A stretch of 64,000 nucleotides of DNA from Clostridia bacterium (GTDB taxonomy: Bacteria > Bacillota > Clostridia > Oscillospirales > CAG-272), in contig JAFVRG010000019.1 of assembly GCA_017504405.1 (NCBI GenBank), positions 28,397 to 92,396 of the forward strand, written 5' to 3'. Both the position numbers and the translations under genes were made by a program. How positions within the stretch are numbered: the stretch's first letter is position 1; each line of letters opens with the position of its first letter. Shown one piece after another: positions 48,380-57,179 of this stretch. The notes under the pieces are model-generated. The model saw only the letters and a list, made by a program, of their open reading frames with translations, did not search any database and was not told where the DNA came from.

Positions 48380-49753
48380 ATGGATAAGTTAAAAAAGAAT
48401 GAGCGCTTTGTGCTCAAAATTACCGATATAAACAACCTCGGCTTCGGTGTCGGTCGGCACAAAGGGTTGGTGGTTTTCGTTGCCGCCACCGCCGTCGGCG
48501 ATATAATCGAGGCAAAATGCGTTAAGGTGACCGCATCTTACGCCGTGGCTATATGCGAAAGGCTGATTACCTCCTCGCCTATGCGAACAGAGGGGGGCTG
48601 TACTCATAGGGGGTGCGGCGGCTGCGCATATCAGCACATTTCCTATGACGAGGAAAAGCGGTTGAAGGAAAATTACGTGCGCCACGCCTTTATCAAGGCG
48701 GGGGTTGATGCCAAAATTATGCCCTTAACCTCAAACGGCAAGACAACGGAATACCGCAACAAGGCTGAGTACCCGATAGCAAAGGGCAGGGACGGGTATA
48801 TAATAGGCTTCTATGCGCCCAAAAGTCATAGGGTTGTCGAGTGTGCCGATTGCTCTCTCCAACCCGCCGTTTTTTCCGAGATAGTCGAGTGGCTGAGGGG
48901 TGAATTTGAGCGGCTCTCACTCTCGGTCTATGACGAGGAGAGTGGCAAGGGGCTATTGCGCCATATTTATCTGCGCCGTGCGAGCACGGGGGATATTGCG
49001 CTGACGCTGGTTGTGACGGCGCAGTTTGACGGGCAGGCGAGCCTTTGCGAGCGTGTGTGCGCCCGTTTTCCCGAGATAAAGAATTTTGCGCTGAATATAA
49101 ATCCCGAAAAAACCAACGTGATATGCTCTGACAGGTATATAAATCTTTTTGGCGAGGGCTACATAACCGACACCCTCGCAGGGGTGAGGCTCAACATTTC
49201 CCCTGCATCCTTTTATCAGGTAAATCATTCTATGACCGAGCTTTTGTATGCGAAGGCGAGGGAGCTTGCCTCGCTCAAAGAGGGCGACGTGCTCTGCGAC
49301 CTTTTCTGCGGTATCGGCAGTATAGGGCTGTCGATGGCAAAGGACTGCGGACGTCTTGTCGGAATTGAAATAATCGAGGACGCTGTGAGGTGCGCCGAGG
49401 ATAATGCTCGGCAGAACGGAATAGAAAACGCCGAATTTTTCGCAGGCGATGCGAGCGATGCCGAGCGCTTTTTCGGCTCGGTTTCAACACCCGACGGCTC
49501 ACCCTTTTCGCCCGACGTTATACTGCTCGACCCACCGAGAAAGGGCTGTACGCCCACGCTCATTGAATATATTGCGAAAACGCTGAAAACCGATAGGGTT
49601 GTCTACATTTCCTGCAATCCCGACACCCTCGCCCGTGACGCTCGGCTCTTTGCCGACCTCGGCTACTCCGTCGGCGAGGTTTATCCTTTCGACTTGTTCC
49701 CAAGAACCGGGCACGTTGAAAGCTTAGTCCGCCTGACACGGCAGACGGACTAA
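48380..49753 (+). CDS. 23S rRNA (uracil-5-)-methyltransferase RlmD/RlmCD type
   Basis: The 457-residue enzyme starts at 48380 (MDKLKKNE), close after GGTGG. It has an N-terminal TRAM domain (about 8-62) and a cysteine cluster CTHRGCGGCAYQHISY (about 74-89) for the Fe-S site. The SAM site is DLFCGIGSIGLSMAKDCG (about 307-324), with DPPRKGC (about 387-393) and the catalytic Cys in YISCNPDTLARD (about 412-423). It forms m5U in 23S rRNA. The downstream palindrome array starts right after the stop. Confidence 0.93.
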   Translation: MDKLKKNERFVLKITDINNLGFGVGRHKGLVVFVAATAVGDIIEAKCVKVTASYAVAICERLITSSPMRTEGGCTHRGCGGCAYQHISYDEEKRLKENYVRHAFIKAGVDAKIMPLTSNGKTTEYRNKAEYPIAKGRDGYIIGFYAPKSHRVVECADCSLQPAVFSEIVEWLRGEFERLSLSVYDEESGKGLLRHIYLRRASTGDIALTLVVTAQFDGQASLCERVCARFPEIKNFALNINPEKTNVICSDRYINLFGEGYITDTLAGVRLNISPASFYQVNHSMTELLYAKARELASLKEGDVLCDLFCGIGSIGLSMAKDCGRLVGIEIIEDAVRCAEDNARQNGIENAEFFAGDASDAERFFGSVSTPDGSPFSPDVILLDPPRKGCTPTLIEYIAKTLKTDRVVYISCNPDTLARDARLFADLGYSVGEVYPFDLFPRTGHVESLVRLTRQTD

Positions 49754-49754
49754 G

Positions 49755-49990
49755 GCGATATAAATCCTCACGGATTTGCGATATAAGCTTCGCTTGCGAT
49801 ATGCAAAACCGAGATATGCTGCGAACTGCGCAGCGTGAGGATTTGTAGGAGCGAGCTTTCAACCACGTTCGCCGAATGGCGAACATATCGCAGTTCTGCA
49901 ACGCAGAATAATATCGCTGTGTGCAGAGCACACAATATCGCGCTCGACTTTGACGGGCATATCGCTTTCGCCCGCAGGCGAAACCGTATT
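49755..49990. repeat. Long triloop palindrome array whose linkers invert (GCGATAT to ATATCGC)
   Basis: The left half carries AAATCC...GGATTT and AAGC-TTC-GCTT with linker GCGATAT. The right half carries GTTCGCC...GGCGAAC, TTCTGC-AAC-GCAGAA, TGTGTGC-AGA-GCACACA and TTTCGCC...GGCGAAA with linker ATATCGC, the reverse complement. The whole 236-bp gap thus forms a large inverted array before the four-helix-bundle gene. Confidence 0.8.
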
Positions 49991-50006
49991 ACGAAAGGAA
50001 AAAGCT

Positions 50007-50366
50007 ATGAATAAGACAATTAAAGAATTAGCTGTTGAGCTTACTATAGAAACCACTGCCGTTTGCGATAAGATTAAAGGCAGAAGCGTGTTTGTAAATC
50101 AATTATTGCGCTCTTGCTCATCTATTGGAGCAAACAGTTATGAGGCAAGATACGCACAAAGCACTGCCGATTTTGTAAGCAAGCTCGAAATCGCTCTCAA
50201 AGAGTGCTATGAAACCGACTATTGGCTTGAAATTCTATTCAAGGTTGGAGCAATGGAAGAAGGAACATATAAAGCGCTAAGTAATAAGTGCGGTGCTATC
50301 CGCAGAAAGCTCATTGCCTCAATCACCACCGCAAAGGAAGCCACCGACGGGCAAAACGGCATTTGA
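50007..50366 (+). CDS. Four-helix bundle protein (S23/IVP family)
   Basis: The 119-residue protein starts at 50007 after GAAAGGA. It matches the TIGR02436/S23 four-helix bundle family: SVFVNQLLRSCSSIGANSYE (about 28-47), ARYAQSTADFVSKLEIALKE and ETDYWLEILFKVG (about 67-79). Relatives are found inside 23S rRNA intervening sequences and as accessory proteins of retroelements, where they bind nucleic acid. No rRNA or reverse transcriptase lies nearby. A triloop palindrome (TTGAGC-AAG-GCTCAA) overlaps its stop. Confidence 0.88.
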   Translation: MNKTIKELAVELTIETTAVCDKIKGRSVFVNQLLRSCSSIGANSYEARYAQSTADFVSKLEIALKECYETDYWLEILFKVGAMEEGTYKALSNKCGAIRRKLIASITTAKEATDGQNGI

Positions 50367-50392
50367 GCAAGGCTCAAAATGCTTTTTACAGC
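50362..50392 (+). repeat. Partial copy of the cassette-joining repeat
   Basis: 31 bp similar to the last third of the 92-bp repeats: TTGAGC-AAG-GCTCAA palindrome, AAATG, TTTACAGCA. It lies directly between the four-helix-bundle gene and the next start. Confidence 0.7.
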
Positions 50393-50423
50393 AGTTTAGT
50401 ATAACATATCGAAAGGAGCAAAA

Positions 50424-50870
50424 ATGAAAAAAGAATTTGAAGCATATTATTCAAAAGCATATGCGTGGATATTTGCAATTTTGGTAGTGGTTTTCCTTTT
50501 TGGAATCATAATTTTTTCTATATTTTGGGTTCCTATTGTATCCCTAATCTTTATTATAATCTCTTCTATCATTTCTTCGACTTTCGCTTATGTGTTTTTG
50601 ATTGCAGTTCGAAAAAAAGGTGTTGCGATTCAGATAACAAACAACAAACTCATTTTGTGCAAAAAAGGTCTTATCGAAATTCCTATTGATGACATATTGA
50701 AAATCTCAATTTACGACGGCGATGGTTCTTTTGATATTTCTATCAAAACGCAAACTCAAAAATACAGTATGCACTGCTTTATAAGGGAACAGAGAAAAAA
50801 GAAGAACGAGCTTATCACTCTACTTAAAACCAAATCTATTAGGGTTGTTACGGTTGATTTGATTGGCTGA
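50424..50870 (+). CDS. Hypothetical membrane protein with PH-like domain
   Basis: The 148-residue protein starts after GAAAGGAG. Two hydrophobic segments (about 14-35 and 38-62) are followed by a basic, beta-rich domain (about 65-148; IQITNNKLILCKKGLIEIPI, DDILKISIYDGDGSF) that resembles bacterial PH or YcxB-like domains. The gene is clearly AT-rich compared with its neighbours, suggesting recent transfer. Function unknown. Confidence 0.62.
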   Translation: MKKEFEAYYSKAYAWIFAILVVVFLFGIIIFSIFWVPIVSLIFIIISSIISSTFAYVFLIAVRKKGVAIQITNNKLILCKKGLIEIPIDDILKISIYDGDGSFDISIKTQTQKYSMHCFIREQRKKKNELITLLKTKSIRVVTVDLIG

Positions 50871-50884
50871 GATTGTATTTACAT

Positions 50885-50976
50885 ACCTTTTGTCGTCTTA
50901 ACCCACGTTAAAGAGTCGTTTGTCTTACACGAGCAAAAGCGACCTTTGATCAGTGCTCAAAATGAAATTTACAGCA
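50885..50976 (+). repeat. 92-bp direct repeat, copy 1
   Basis: It differs from copy 2 (51558-51649) at only three positions. It contains TTAAC-CCAC-GTTAA, outer GTCG...CGAC arms and a decayed TTGATC-AGT-GCTCAA palindrome, and ends in TTTACAGCA, shortly before the lipoprotein ribosome site. Confidence 0.92.
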
Positions 50977-51017
50977 GTAATGATTAACATGTCGAGAAAA
51001 ATTCAAGAGGAAAAAAT

Positions 51018-51551
51018 ATGAAAGTAAAAGCTTTATTTCTTTCGTTTTGCTTGTTGCTTATTTTAAATCTAACTGCATGCACAGGATATAACAATATCAT
51101 GTATAAGCACCTTAGCAATGAGAACAATTACAAAACATATGAGGTTGCGGTTGAAAATATATATGTCCGCAATAAAGAAACAGGAAAACTTGAAGAATAT
51201 AATGACGCCATTCATGATGAAAGTTATTTAAGTGCCACTATTTATTTCAGTGTCTCGGAATTGGATGGTTTTTATGGTGGCGAGTATATTCTCGATGATG
51301 GTACTATAACTGAACGTATGGTCTTGTTGGAAGTGTTAGCTGAAAACAGCAAAATACTTCTGGAAAACGATTTTTACAAGAATTTCTCGGCGGGTAATGT
51401 TGTAGAAATTCAATCTTCAAATTTGGTTTATATGGATTCAAATTTCTACTATGTTATTGGTGTTAAGTATGACGAAACACAATATCTGAACGCCGAAGAT
51501 GGTTTGCAAAACATTGTTGATATGATGGACAAAGACAGAAGTTTGTTTTAA
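51018..51551 (+). CDS. Hypothetical lipoprotein in a repeat-bounded cassette
   Basis: The 177-residue protein starts after AAGAGG. A signal peptide with lipobox LTAC (about 19-22) precedes a mature region with no recognised domain. It is rich in Tyr, Asn and Glu, with strands such as YEVAVENIYVRNKETGK and ATIYFSVSELDGFYGG. The AT-rich gene is exactly bounded by two near-identical 92-bp repeats, as if it were a mobile or duplicated cassette. Function unknown. Confidence 0.68.
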   Translation: MKVKALFLSFCLLLILNLTACTGYNNIMYKHLSNENNYKTYEVAVENIYVRNKETGKLEEYNDAIHDESYLSATIYFSVSELDGFYGGEYILDDGTITERMVLLEVLAENSKILLENDFYKNFSAGNVVEIQSSNLVYMDSNFYYVIGVKYDETQYLNAEDGLQNIVDMMDKDRSLF

Positions 51552-51557
51552 AAATAT

Positions 51558-51649
51558 ACCTTTTGTCGTCTTAACCCACGTTAAAGAGTCGTTTGTCTTA
51601 CACGAGCAAATGCGACCCTTGAGCAGTGCTCAAAATGAAATTTACAGCA
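51558..51649 (+). repeat. 92-bp direct repeat, copy 2
   Basis: The palindrome here is perfect (TTGAGC-AGT-GCTCAA). It ends in TTTACAGCA, 30 nt before the DUF1292-like start. Confidence 0.92.
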
Positions 51650-51679
51650 ACATAGCTCAATATATCGAAAGGATGTATT

Positions 51680-51934
51680 ATGGAAAAAAAGATTAACAAC
51701 GTACTGATTTTTACCGATGAAAACGGGGAGCAGGTTGTGTTTCGTGTTTTGTTTACCTATTACAGCGAGGTCTTTAAGAAGGACTATGCGGTGTTCTATA
51801 ACGAAAAGGACGAAAATCACCTGATTGCCTATTCGTTTGACGAAAACAACACGCTCTCTGCACTCGAAACGCAAGAGGAATACAAGGAGCTAAACTCAGC
51901 GCTCGAAAAATACGATGAAGAAAGCGGAGCGTGA
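51680..51934 (+). CDS. DUF1292 family protein
   Basis: The 84-residue protein starts after GAAAGGATG. It has the DUF1292 (YrzB-like) pattern: an ITDENGEEV-type start (FTDENGEQVVFRVLFTYY, about 11-28), KKDYAVFYNEKDE, and an acidic C-terminus (EYKELNSALEKYDEESGA). These small acidic cytoplasmic proteins are common in Firmicutes and have no known role. The gene is followed at once by a 35-codon frame and the S15 hydrolase. Confidence 0.82.
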   Translation: MEKKINNVLIFTDENGEQVVFRVLFTYYSEVFKKDYAVFYNEKDENHLIAYSFDENNTLSALETQEEYKELNSALEKYDEESGA

Positions 51935-51937
51935 CGG

Positions 51938-52045
51938 ATGCTAAAAAAGCACGGCGAGGAAACGGCGCCCGACGGGTGCTATAAAAAGCAGAATGACCGC
52001 TATTTCAGGGCTTATTTGAAAATCAGATTGAGGATGGATTTATGA
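51938..52045 (+). CDS. Small basic protein or leader peptide (35 aa)
   Basis: ATG at 51938 lies 3 nt after the DUF1292 stop and 8 nt after GGAG. The stop overlaps the next start as ATGA. The peptide starts MLKKHGEETAPDG and ends in a basic helix (YFRAYLKIRLRMDL). The tight packing supports translation, perhaps to couple initiation of the hydrolase gene. It matches no family I know and could be a chance frame. Confidence 0.45.
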   Translation: MLKKHGEETAPDGCYKKQNDRYFRAYLKIRLRMDL

Positions 52046-53613
52046 GTAATTTTTACGCTTATTACGATTACGTTATTTCAAGGGATACACGGCTTTTTAC
52101 CGTAATTATGCTGCCGAGTAAAGAGGGAAAATTCCCCTGTATTATAACAAGGTCGCCCTACGTTGACGGCGACGGTGATGTAGCGGAGAGCGAGCTGTGC
52201 CAGAGGTATCTCTCAAACAACGAAAAATGGATGAAGCACGGATACGCCGTTATTTCACAGCACTGCAGAGGCAGAGGAAAGAGTGAGGGCGACTGTATTC
52301 CCTACATAAACGAGCGTGACGACAGCCGTGCTCTCTACGACTGGGTGAGAGAGCAGGACTTTTACAACGGCGAGATGTTTTTTATGGGCACAAGCTACCT
52401 TTCCAGCGTGCATTACTGCGCCGCCCCCTACGGCGAGGACGTAAAGGGCGCTCTGTTCAACGTTCAGGACAGCGAGCGCTACAACATCTGCTACCGCAAC
52501 GGATTTCTCAAAAAGGCTCTGCACTGCGACTGGTACGTCGGTATGTACAAGGCAAAGTCCAAAATGAAAAAGCACTATACAAAGGGCAGCTTTGAAACTC
52601 TGCCGCTTAGTAGCTTCACAAAAACGGTATTCGGCGAGAGCGCCGAGGATTTTGACGAGATGCTGCGCTCACCGAGCAAGGACGACCCGTTCTGGCAGAC
52701 TCACAACGGCGGCGCAGATGCGAGGGGAGCAACCGATAACGTAAAATTCCCTATTCTCTTTACCACGGCATTTTACGACATATACACGGGCGGAATATTC
52801 GATATGTGGAACAAAATGAGCCCTGAGAGCCGAGAGAGGAGCGCACTGGTTGTATCGCCCTACTCTCACGGTGACGGCCCGAACGAGGACGGAATAGCCT
52901 TCCCTGACGGGCGCAGAGTGGACGGCTTTGGCGAGGACTACGACCTGTTGTGGTTTGAGCATATCAGGGGAAAGGGAAAATCCCCCTTTGAGAAGGGAAA
53001 GGTTACCTATTACTGCATATTTGAAAACCGCTGGCGCACCGACGGCTTTGAAATCGGGGAAAGGGAAATGACACTTCCTCTTGGCGACGGCGAGGTGACG
53101 TACACCTACAACCCCTATGACCCCCCTCGTTTCAAGGGCGGTTTGTCCTGCAATTTCGGCGGCAGTGTTTTCCAGGACCCACCGAACTCACGCCACGACA
53201 TCATATCCGTATACACCGAGCCCTTTGAGAGCGACACGCTTGTAAAGGGCAAAATGACGGCAAGGCTGCGTGTCAGCTCTGACTGTTGCGACACCTGCTT
53301 TTATATGAGGGTGAGCATCGAAAAGGAGCGTGGGGACTACGGTCTGCGTGACGATATTACCTCGCTCTGCTATCAGCTTGGCGATTACACCCCTAATACC
53401 CCTGTCGATTTGAGCTTTTCCTTTGACGAGCACGCATTCCTTATCAAAAAGGGTGAGCGCTTGCGAATAGACATAGCCTCGGCAGATGCTGAGCACTACG
53501 TAAGGCACACCAATCAAAAGGGGCTGTTCAGCGAGCAAGAAACCGCAAAAATCGCCCGCAACACCTTATATCTGCAATATTCAACCCTGACTCTGCCGAT
53601 ATGCGAGGATTGA
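52042..53613 (+). CDS. CocE/NonD family (S15-type) alpha/beta hydrolase
   Basis: The 523-residue protein has the Xaa-Pro dipeptidyl-peptidase S15 layout. The N-terminal hydrolase region has SRDTRLFTVIMLPSKEGKFP (about 13-32), the nucleophile block FFMGTSYLSSVHYC (Ser about 119) and YSHGDGPNEDG. A C-terminal jelly-roll region runs from about 350 to 520. Family members hydrolyse esters or N-terminal dipeptides; the substrate here is not clear. The usual GxSYxG reads GTSYLS, so the last Gly is replaced. No signal peptide. ATGA overlap with the small frame upstream. Confidence 0.85.
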   Translation: MSNFYAYYDYVISRDTRLFTVIMLPSKEGKFPCIITRSPYVDGDGDVAESELCQRYLSNNEKWMKHGYAVISQHCRGRGKSEGDCIPYINERDDSRALYDWVREQDFYNGEMFFMGTSYLSSVHYCAAPYGEDVKGALFNVQDSERYNICYRNGFLKKALHCDWYVGMYKAKSKMKKHYTKGSFETLPLSSFTKTVFGESAEDFDEMLRSPSKDDPFWQTHNGGADARGATDNVKFPILFTTAFYDIYTGGIFDMWNKMSPESRERSALVVSPYSHGDGPNEDGIAFPDGRRVDGFGEDYDLLWFEHIRGKGKSPFEKGKVTYYCIFENRWRTDGFEIGEREMTLPLGDGEVTYTYNPYDPPRFKGGLSCNFGGSVFQDPPNSRHDIISVYTEPFESDTLVKGKMTARLRVSSDCCDTCFYMRVSIEKERGDYGLRDDITSLCYQLGDYTPNTPVDLSFSFDEHAFLIKKGERLRIDIASADAEHYVRHTNQKGLFSEQETAKIARNTLYLQYSTLTLPICED

Positions 53614-53688
53614 AAACGGTAAAGCGCAAAATTGCCCGCAGTACCGTATGTTTGCAAAATTCAAAAGCCGATACGTGAGGGTTTAACT

Positions 53689-54498
53689 ATGTCTGAATAT
53701 AAATTCGACCACGACTACCATATACACTCCGAGCTGTCAAGATGCTCCGCCGACCCGTCGCAAAGCACCGAGCGGATTCTCTCCTATGCCAGGGAAAACG
53801 GGCTCGCCGAAATATGCCTGACCGACCATTATTGGGACAGCGCTGTGCCCTGCGATTTCTACTGGTATCAGCCGCAGAATTTTGAGCATATTTCAAGGGC
53901 TCTGCCCCTGCCAAAGGCAGAGGAGGTGCGGTTTATGTTCGGCTGTGAGACGGATATAAACAAGGAGCTGACGCTCGGCACAGTTCCCGAAAGGTTCTCG
54001 GATTTCGATTTCATCATCATTCCGACAACGCATCTGCATATGACTAATTTCACAATCCGTGAAGAGGATAAGCCGAGCTGCGAGAGGCGTGCTGCGCTAT
54101 GGGTAGAACGGCTCGACGCTCTTTTGGAAATGGAGCTTCCTTTTCATAAAATAGGAATAGCGCACCTCGCCTGCTCGCTTATCAACAACAGTTCGAGGGG
54201 GGATTACCTTAAAACCCTCTCGCTTTTGCCCGACGGCGAAATGGAAAGGCTGTTCGCAAGGGCGGCGTCGCTCGGCTGCGGAATTGAGCTGAACCGTGAC
54301 GATATGAGCTTCTCGGATGGAGAGGCGGACACGGTTCTGCGTCCGTTTCGCATAGCGAAAAATCAGGGATGTAAATTCTATCTCGGCTCCGATGCTCACC
54401 ACCCGAGCGATTTCTCAAACGCACGGGCGGTGTTCGAGCGAGCTGTTGATATGCTCGGGCTTTCCGAGAGCGATAAATTCCACGTTGACCGATTTTGA
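53689..54498 (+). CDS. PHP-domain phosphatase (histidinol-phosphatase-like)
   Basis: The 269-residue protein starts at 53689 (MSEYKFDHD) after GAGGG. Metal ligands of the PHP fold are all visible: DYHIHSELS (HxH, about 8-16), LTDHYWD (about 43-49), GCETDIN (about 85-91), PTTHLHM (about 111-117), GIAHLAC (about 159-165) and GSDAHHPSDF (about 238-247). It resembles HisJ-type histidinol phosphatases, but no his genes are nearby, so another phosphoester substrate is possible. Confidence 0.87.
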   Translation: MSEYKFDHDYHIHSELSRCSADPSQSTERILSYARENGLAEICLTDHYWDSAVPCDFYWYQPQNFEHISRALPLPKAEEVRFMFGCETDINKELTLGTVPERFSDFDFIIIPTTHLHMTNFTIREEDKPSCERRAALWVERLDALLEMELPFHKIGIAHLACSLINNSSRGDYLKTLSLLPDGEMERLFARAASLGCGIELNRDDMSFSDGEADTVLRPFRIAKNQGCKFYLGSDAHHPSDFSNARAVFERAVDMLGLSESDKFHVDRF

Positions 54499-54559
54499 CT
54501 GACAAATCGAGGCGTGCTACCCTCACAAATACACTGAAACGAGAGGAAAGAGGCTTTTT

Positions 54560-55294
54560 ATGATATTTAACGATAAGGAAAATACCGTCTACTCATTTTT
54601 GATGATTGGACAGTCGAACATGGCGGGCAGAGGAGAGTTCTACGACGTTGCACCTATTAAAAATTACAAATGCCGTATGCTGAGAATGGGCAGATGGCAG
54701 AAAATGAGCGAGCCGATAAATCCCGACCGAGAAATCCTTGACGGCGAGTATCACAGCGGAGTCAGCCTCGCCGCCAGCTTTGCTGACGAGGTATCACGCC
54801 ATTTCGGAATACAGGTGGGGCTGATACCCTGCGCCGACGGCGGCACGGGCATAAGTCAATGGATGCCCGGTGAAATTCTCTACGACCACGCAGTTATGAT
54901 GGCAAGGCTCGCTATGCGTACCTCACGCCTGTGCGGTATTATATGGCACCAGGGCGAGACCGACTGCAAGACCGAGGACACACTATCCGTTTACGGTGAG
55001 AAATTCATTTCGCTGATGAATTCTCTGAGAAGTGATTTAGGAGTCGGAAATATTCCCATAATAATAGGTGAGCTCGCCGAAAGCATCGGTGAAAGATGGG
55101 ATATGGACGACAGGTCCAAAAGAATGAACGAGCTTTTTTACCGTCTGGCAGAGAAGCTGCCTGCGTGCGCCGTTGCGAGCGCGGACGGACTGACGTTGAA
55201 GCCCGACGGACTTCACTTCGATTCAAGGTCACTGAGAATTTTCGGTGTCCGCTATGCACAAAAGTACATACAGCTGGCAGATGACGGAATTTGA
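54560..55294 (+). CDS. Sialate O-acetylesterase-like (SASA/DUF303) protein, cytoplasmic
   Basis: The 244-residue SGNH-type hydrolase starts after GAGAGGAAAGAGG. It has FLMIGQSNMAGRGEF (nucleophile Ser about 20), IPCADGGTGISQWMPGE, IIWHQGETDCK (about 132-142), and the late DGLTLKPDGLHFDSRSLR with the catalytic His. No signal peptide is present, unlike the SASA lipoprotein at 7655-9232, so it may finish deacetylation of imported sugars. Confidence 0.87.
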   Translation: MIFNDKENTVYSFLMIGQSNMAGRGEFYDVAPIKNYKCRMLRMGRWQKMSEPINPDREILDGEYHSGVSLAASFADEVSRHFGIQVGLIPCADGGTGISQWMPGEILYDHAVMMARLAMRTSRLCGIIWHQGETDCKTEDTLSVYGEKFISLMNSLRSDLGVGNIPIIIGELAESIGERWDMDDRSKRMNELFYRLAEKLPACAVASADGLTLKPDGLHFDSRSLRIFGVRYAQKYIQLADDGI

Positions 55295-55404
55295 TTTCAC
55301 GGGCAGGGCTTTTTCGGCGTTTGATATGCAAAAAAGCACATAAGACCTGCAAAATCCAACTCTTGATTTTGAGTGGGCTGTTCACGGTGAGAATTTGGCA
55401 ACTG

Positions 55405-55433
55405 TTGACAAATTTGCCTTAATTTGATATAAT
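55405..55433 (+). promoter_or_regulatory. Promoter of the acyl-CoA synthetase operon
   Basis: TTGACA (55405-55410) and TATAAT (55428-55433) have a 17-nt spacer, 54 nt before the start. Confidence 0.9.
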
Positions 55434-55487
55434 ACCTATATAAGACGGGTGCTGCGTGTGCCTGCGCCTGTTTGATTGGAGGAGCTT

Positions 55488-57179
55488 ATGAGTAAAAGAG
55501 ATTACCCGTTATACGAGGTTACTCCCGTAGGGTCAGTCAAGGAAATAATGGAGATTGCCGTGCGTGAGGCGGGCGATAAAATTGCATTCCGATACAGGGA
55601 TGGCGACGGAATAAAGGACGTAACCTACGCCGAGTTTGACCGTGAGGTTAAGTGCCTTGGCACAGCCCTTTCGGATATGGGGCTCGGCAACACGCATATC
55701 GCTATGCTGGGTGAAAACAGCTACGGCTGGCTCGTCACGTACCTCACGGTTTTGCAGAGCGAGGGCGTTTTCGTTCCGCTTGACAAGGATATGCCCGATG
55801 CGGATAAGATAAACGTAATAAACGACAGCGACAGCACCGTTCTGTTCTACTCGGCTAAGTACGAGGGCATGCTGATGGAAAACGCCGATAAGATGCCGAA
55901 TATAAAATACTTTATCGGTATCGAGCGTGATACGGATGCAGGTAAATTTCTGTCGGGCAAGGCGCTGATTGAAAAGGGCGCAGCCCTGCTCGACGCAGGC
56001 AACGACACCTATCTCAATATGAATTCCGACCCCCGTGCGCTCAAGCTGCTCGTTTACACCTCGGGTACGACGGGCAGGAGCAAGGGCGTTATGCTCTGCG
56101 AGGAAAATCTCGTCAGCATTGTCTACTACGGAATGCAGCTGACAAAGCTATACGACACCTGCCTGTCGGTTCTGCCCTACCACCACACCTACGAGGCGGT
56201 TGCGGGCATACTCGTCGGACTGCACAATCACACCACTATCTGCATAAACGAAAACCTCAAAACAGTTCTGCGCAACATTCAGCTCTACAAGCCCGACTAC
56301 ATCTACCTTGTACCTGCATTTGCGGAGAAATTCTACAAAAAGATTTGGGATACCGCCCGTCAGAAGGGTATAACCTTAAAGCTCAAGGCGGGTATCAAGG
56401 CATCCAATGCTATGCGTAAGCTGGGTGTTGACAAGCGGCGCTCAATATTTGCCGATATACACGAGACCTTTGGCGGAAATCTCAAAAAAATCGTGTGCGG
56501 CGGCGCACCTATCAGCGCAAGAGTCGGAAAGTTCTTCGACAGCATCGGAATCGAGCTGTTTAACGGCTACGGCATAACCGAATGCTCCCCGCTCGTCAGC
56601 GTTAACCGTGAGGAGCTGAACAATCCCGCAACGGTTGGCACGGTTCTGCCCTGCTGTGAGGTGAAATTTGAGGACATAAGTGCTGAGGGCAACGGCGAAA
56701 TCTGCGTAAAGGGCCCGACAGTTATGCTCGGCTACTACAAGCAGCCCGAGGCAACCGCCGAGGTTTTGGACAGCGAGGGCTGGTTCAGAACGGGCGACTA
56801 TGGCAGAATGAATGCTAAAAATCAGCTGATAATCACGGGAAGAAAGAAAAATATTATCGTTCTCGACAACGGAAAGAATATCTATCCCGAGGAGCTTGAG
56901 GACGTTATAGGCTCAATTCCCTACGTTGAGGAGGTCGTCGTTTTCGGCATCAGGGCTGGCGGCGCCGAAAGGGGCCTTGCCGCTGAGGTTTACCTCAATG
57001 AGGATAAGGTCAAGGAAATGGGTATCACCTCGCCCGAGGAGCAAATCAGGCGTGATACGCAGAGGGCGCTGTTCTTCTTGCCTGCATATAAGCACGTATC
57101 GAGGGTTTACGTGCGTGCGTTCCCCTTTGAGAAAACCACGACTAACAAGATAAGAAGGTCAAGCGTAATACACAAATGA
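55488..57179 (+). CDS. AMP-binding long-chain acyl-CoA synthetase-like protein
   Basis: The 563-residue adenylate-forming enzyme starts at 55488 (MSKRDYPL) after TTGGAGG. Motifs are LLVYTSGTTGRSKGVMLCEE (P-loop-like A3, about 185-204), YGITECSPLVSVN (about 361-373), GWFRTGDYGRMN (about 430-441) and the C-terminal GRKKNIIVLDNGKNIYPEEL with catalytic Lys in KTTTNKIRR near the end. It activates fatty acids, or another carboxylic acid, to the CoA or acyl-carrier thioester. The next gene overlaps its stop by 4 bp. Confidence 0.9.
   Translation: MSKRDYPLYEVTPVGSVKEIMEIAVREAGDKIAFRYRDGDGIKDVTYAEFDREVKCLGTALSDMGLGNTHIAMLGENSYGWLVTYLTVLQSEGVFVPLDKDMPDADKINVINDSDSTVLFYSAKYEGMLMENADKMPNIKYFIGIERDTDAGKFLSGKALIEKGAALLDAGNDTYLNMNSDPRALKLLVYTSGTTGRSKGVMLCEENLVSIVYYGMQLTKLYDTCLSVLPYHHTYEAVAGILVGLHNHTTICINENLKTVLRNIQLYKPDYIYLVPAFAEKFYKKIWDTARQKGITLKLKAGIKASNAMRKLGVDKRRSIFADIHETFGGNLKKIVCGGAPISARVGKFFDSIGIELFNGYGITECSPLVSVNREELNNPATVGTVLPCCEVKFEDISAEGNGEICVKGPTVMLGYYKQPEATAEVLDSEGWFRTGDYGRMNAKNQLIITGRKKNIIVLDNGKNIYPEELEDVIGSIPYVEEVVVFGIRAGGAERGLAAEVYLNEDKVKEMGITSPEEQIRRDTQRALFFLPAYKHVSRVYVRAFPFEKTTTNKIRRSSVIHK

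Noticed and set aside
50885..51649. Integron attC sites
   Set aside because: TTAAC and GTTAA are only 4 bp apart and the RYYYAAC/GTTRRRY ends with L boxes are missing; no integrase is seen.
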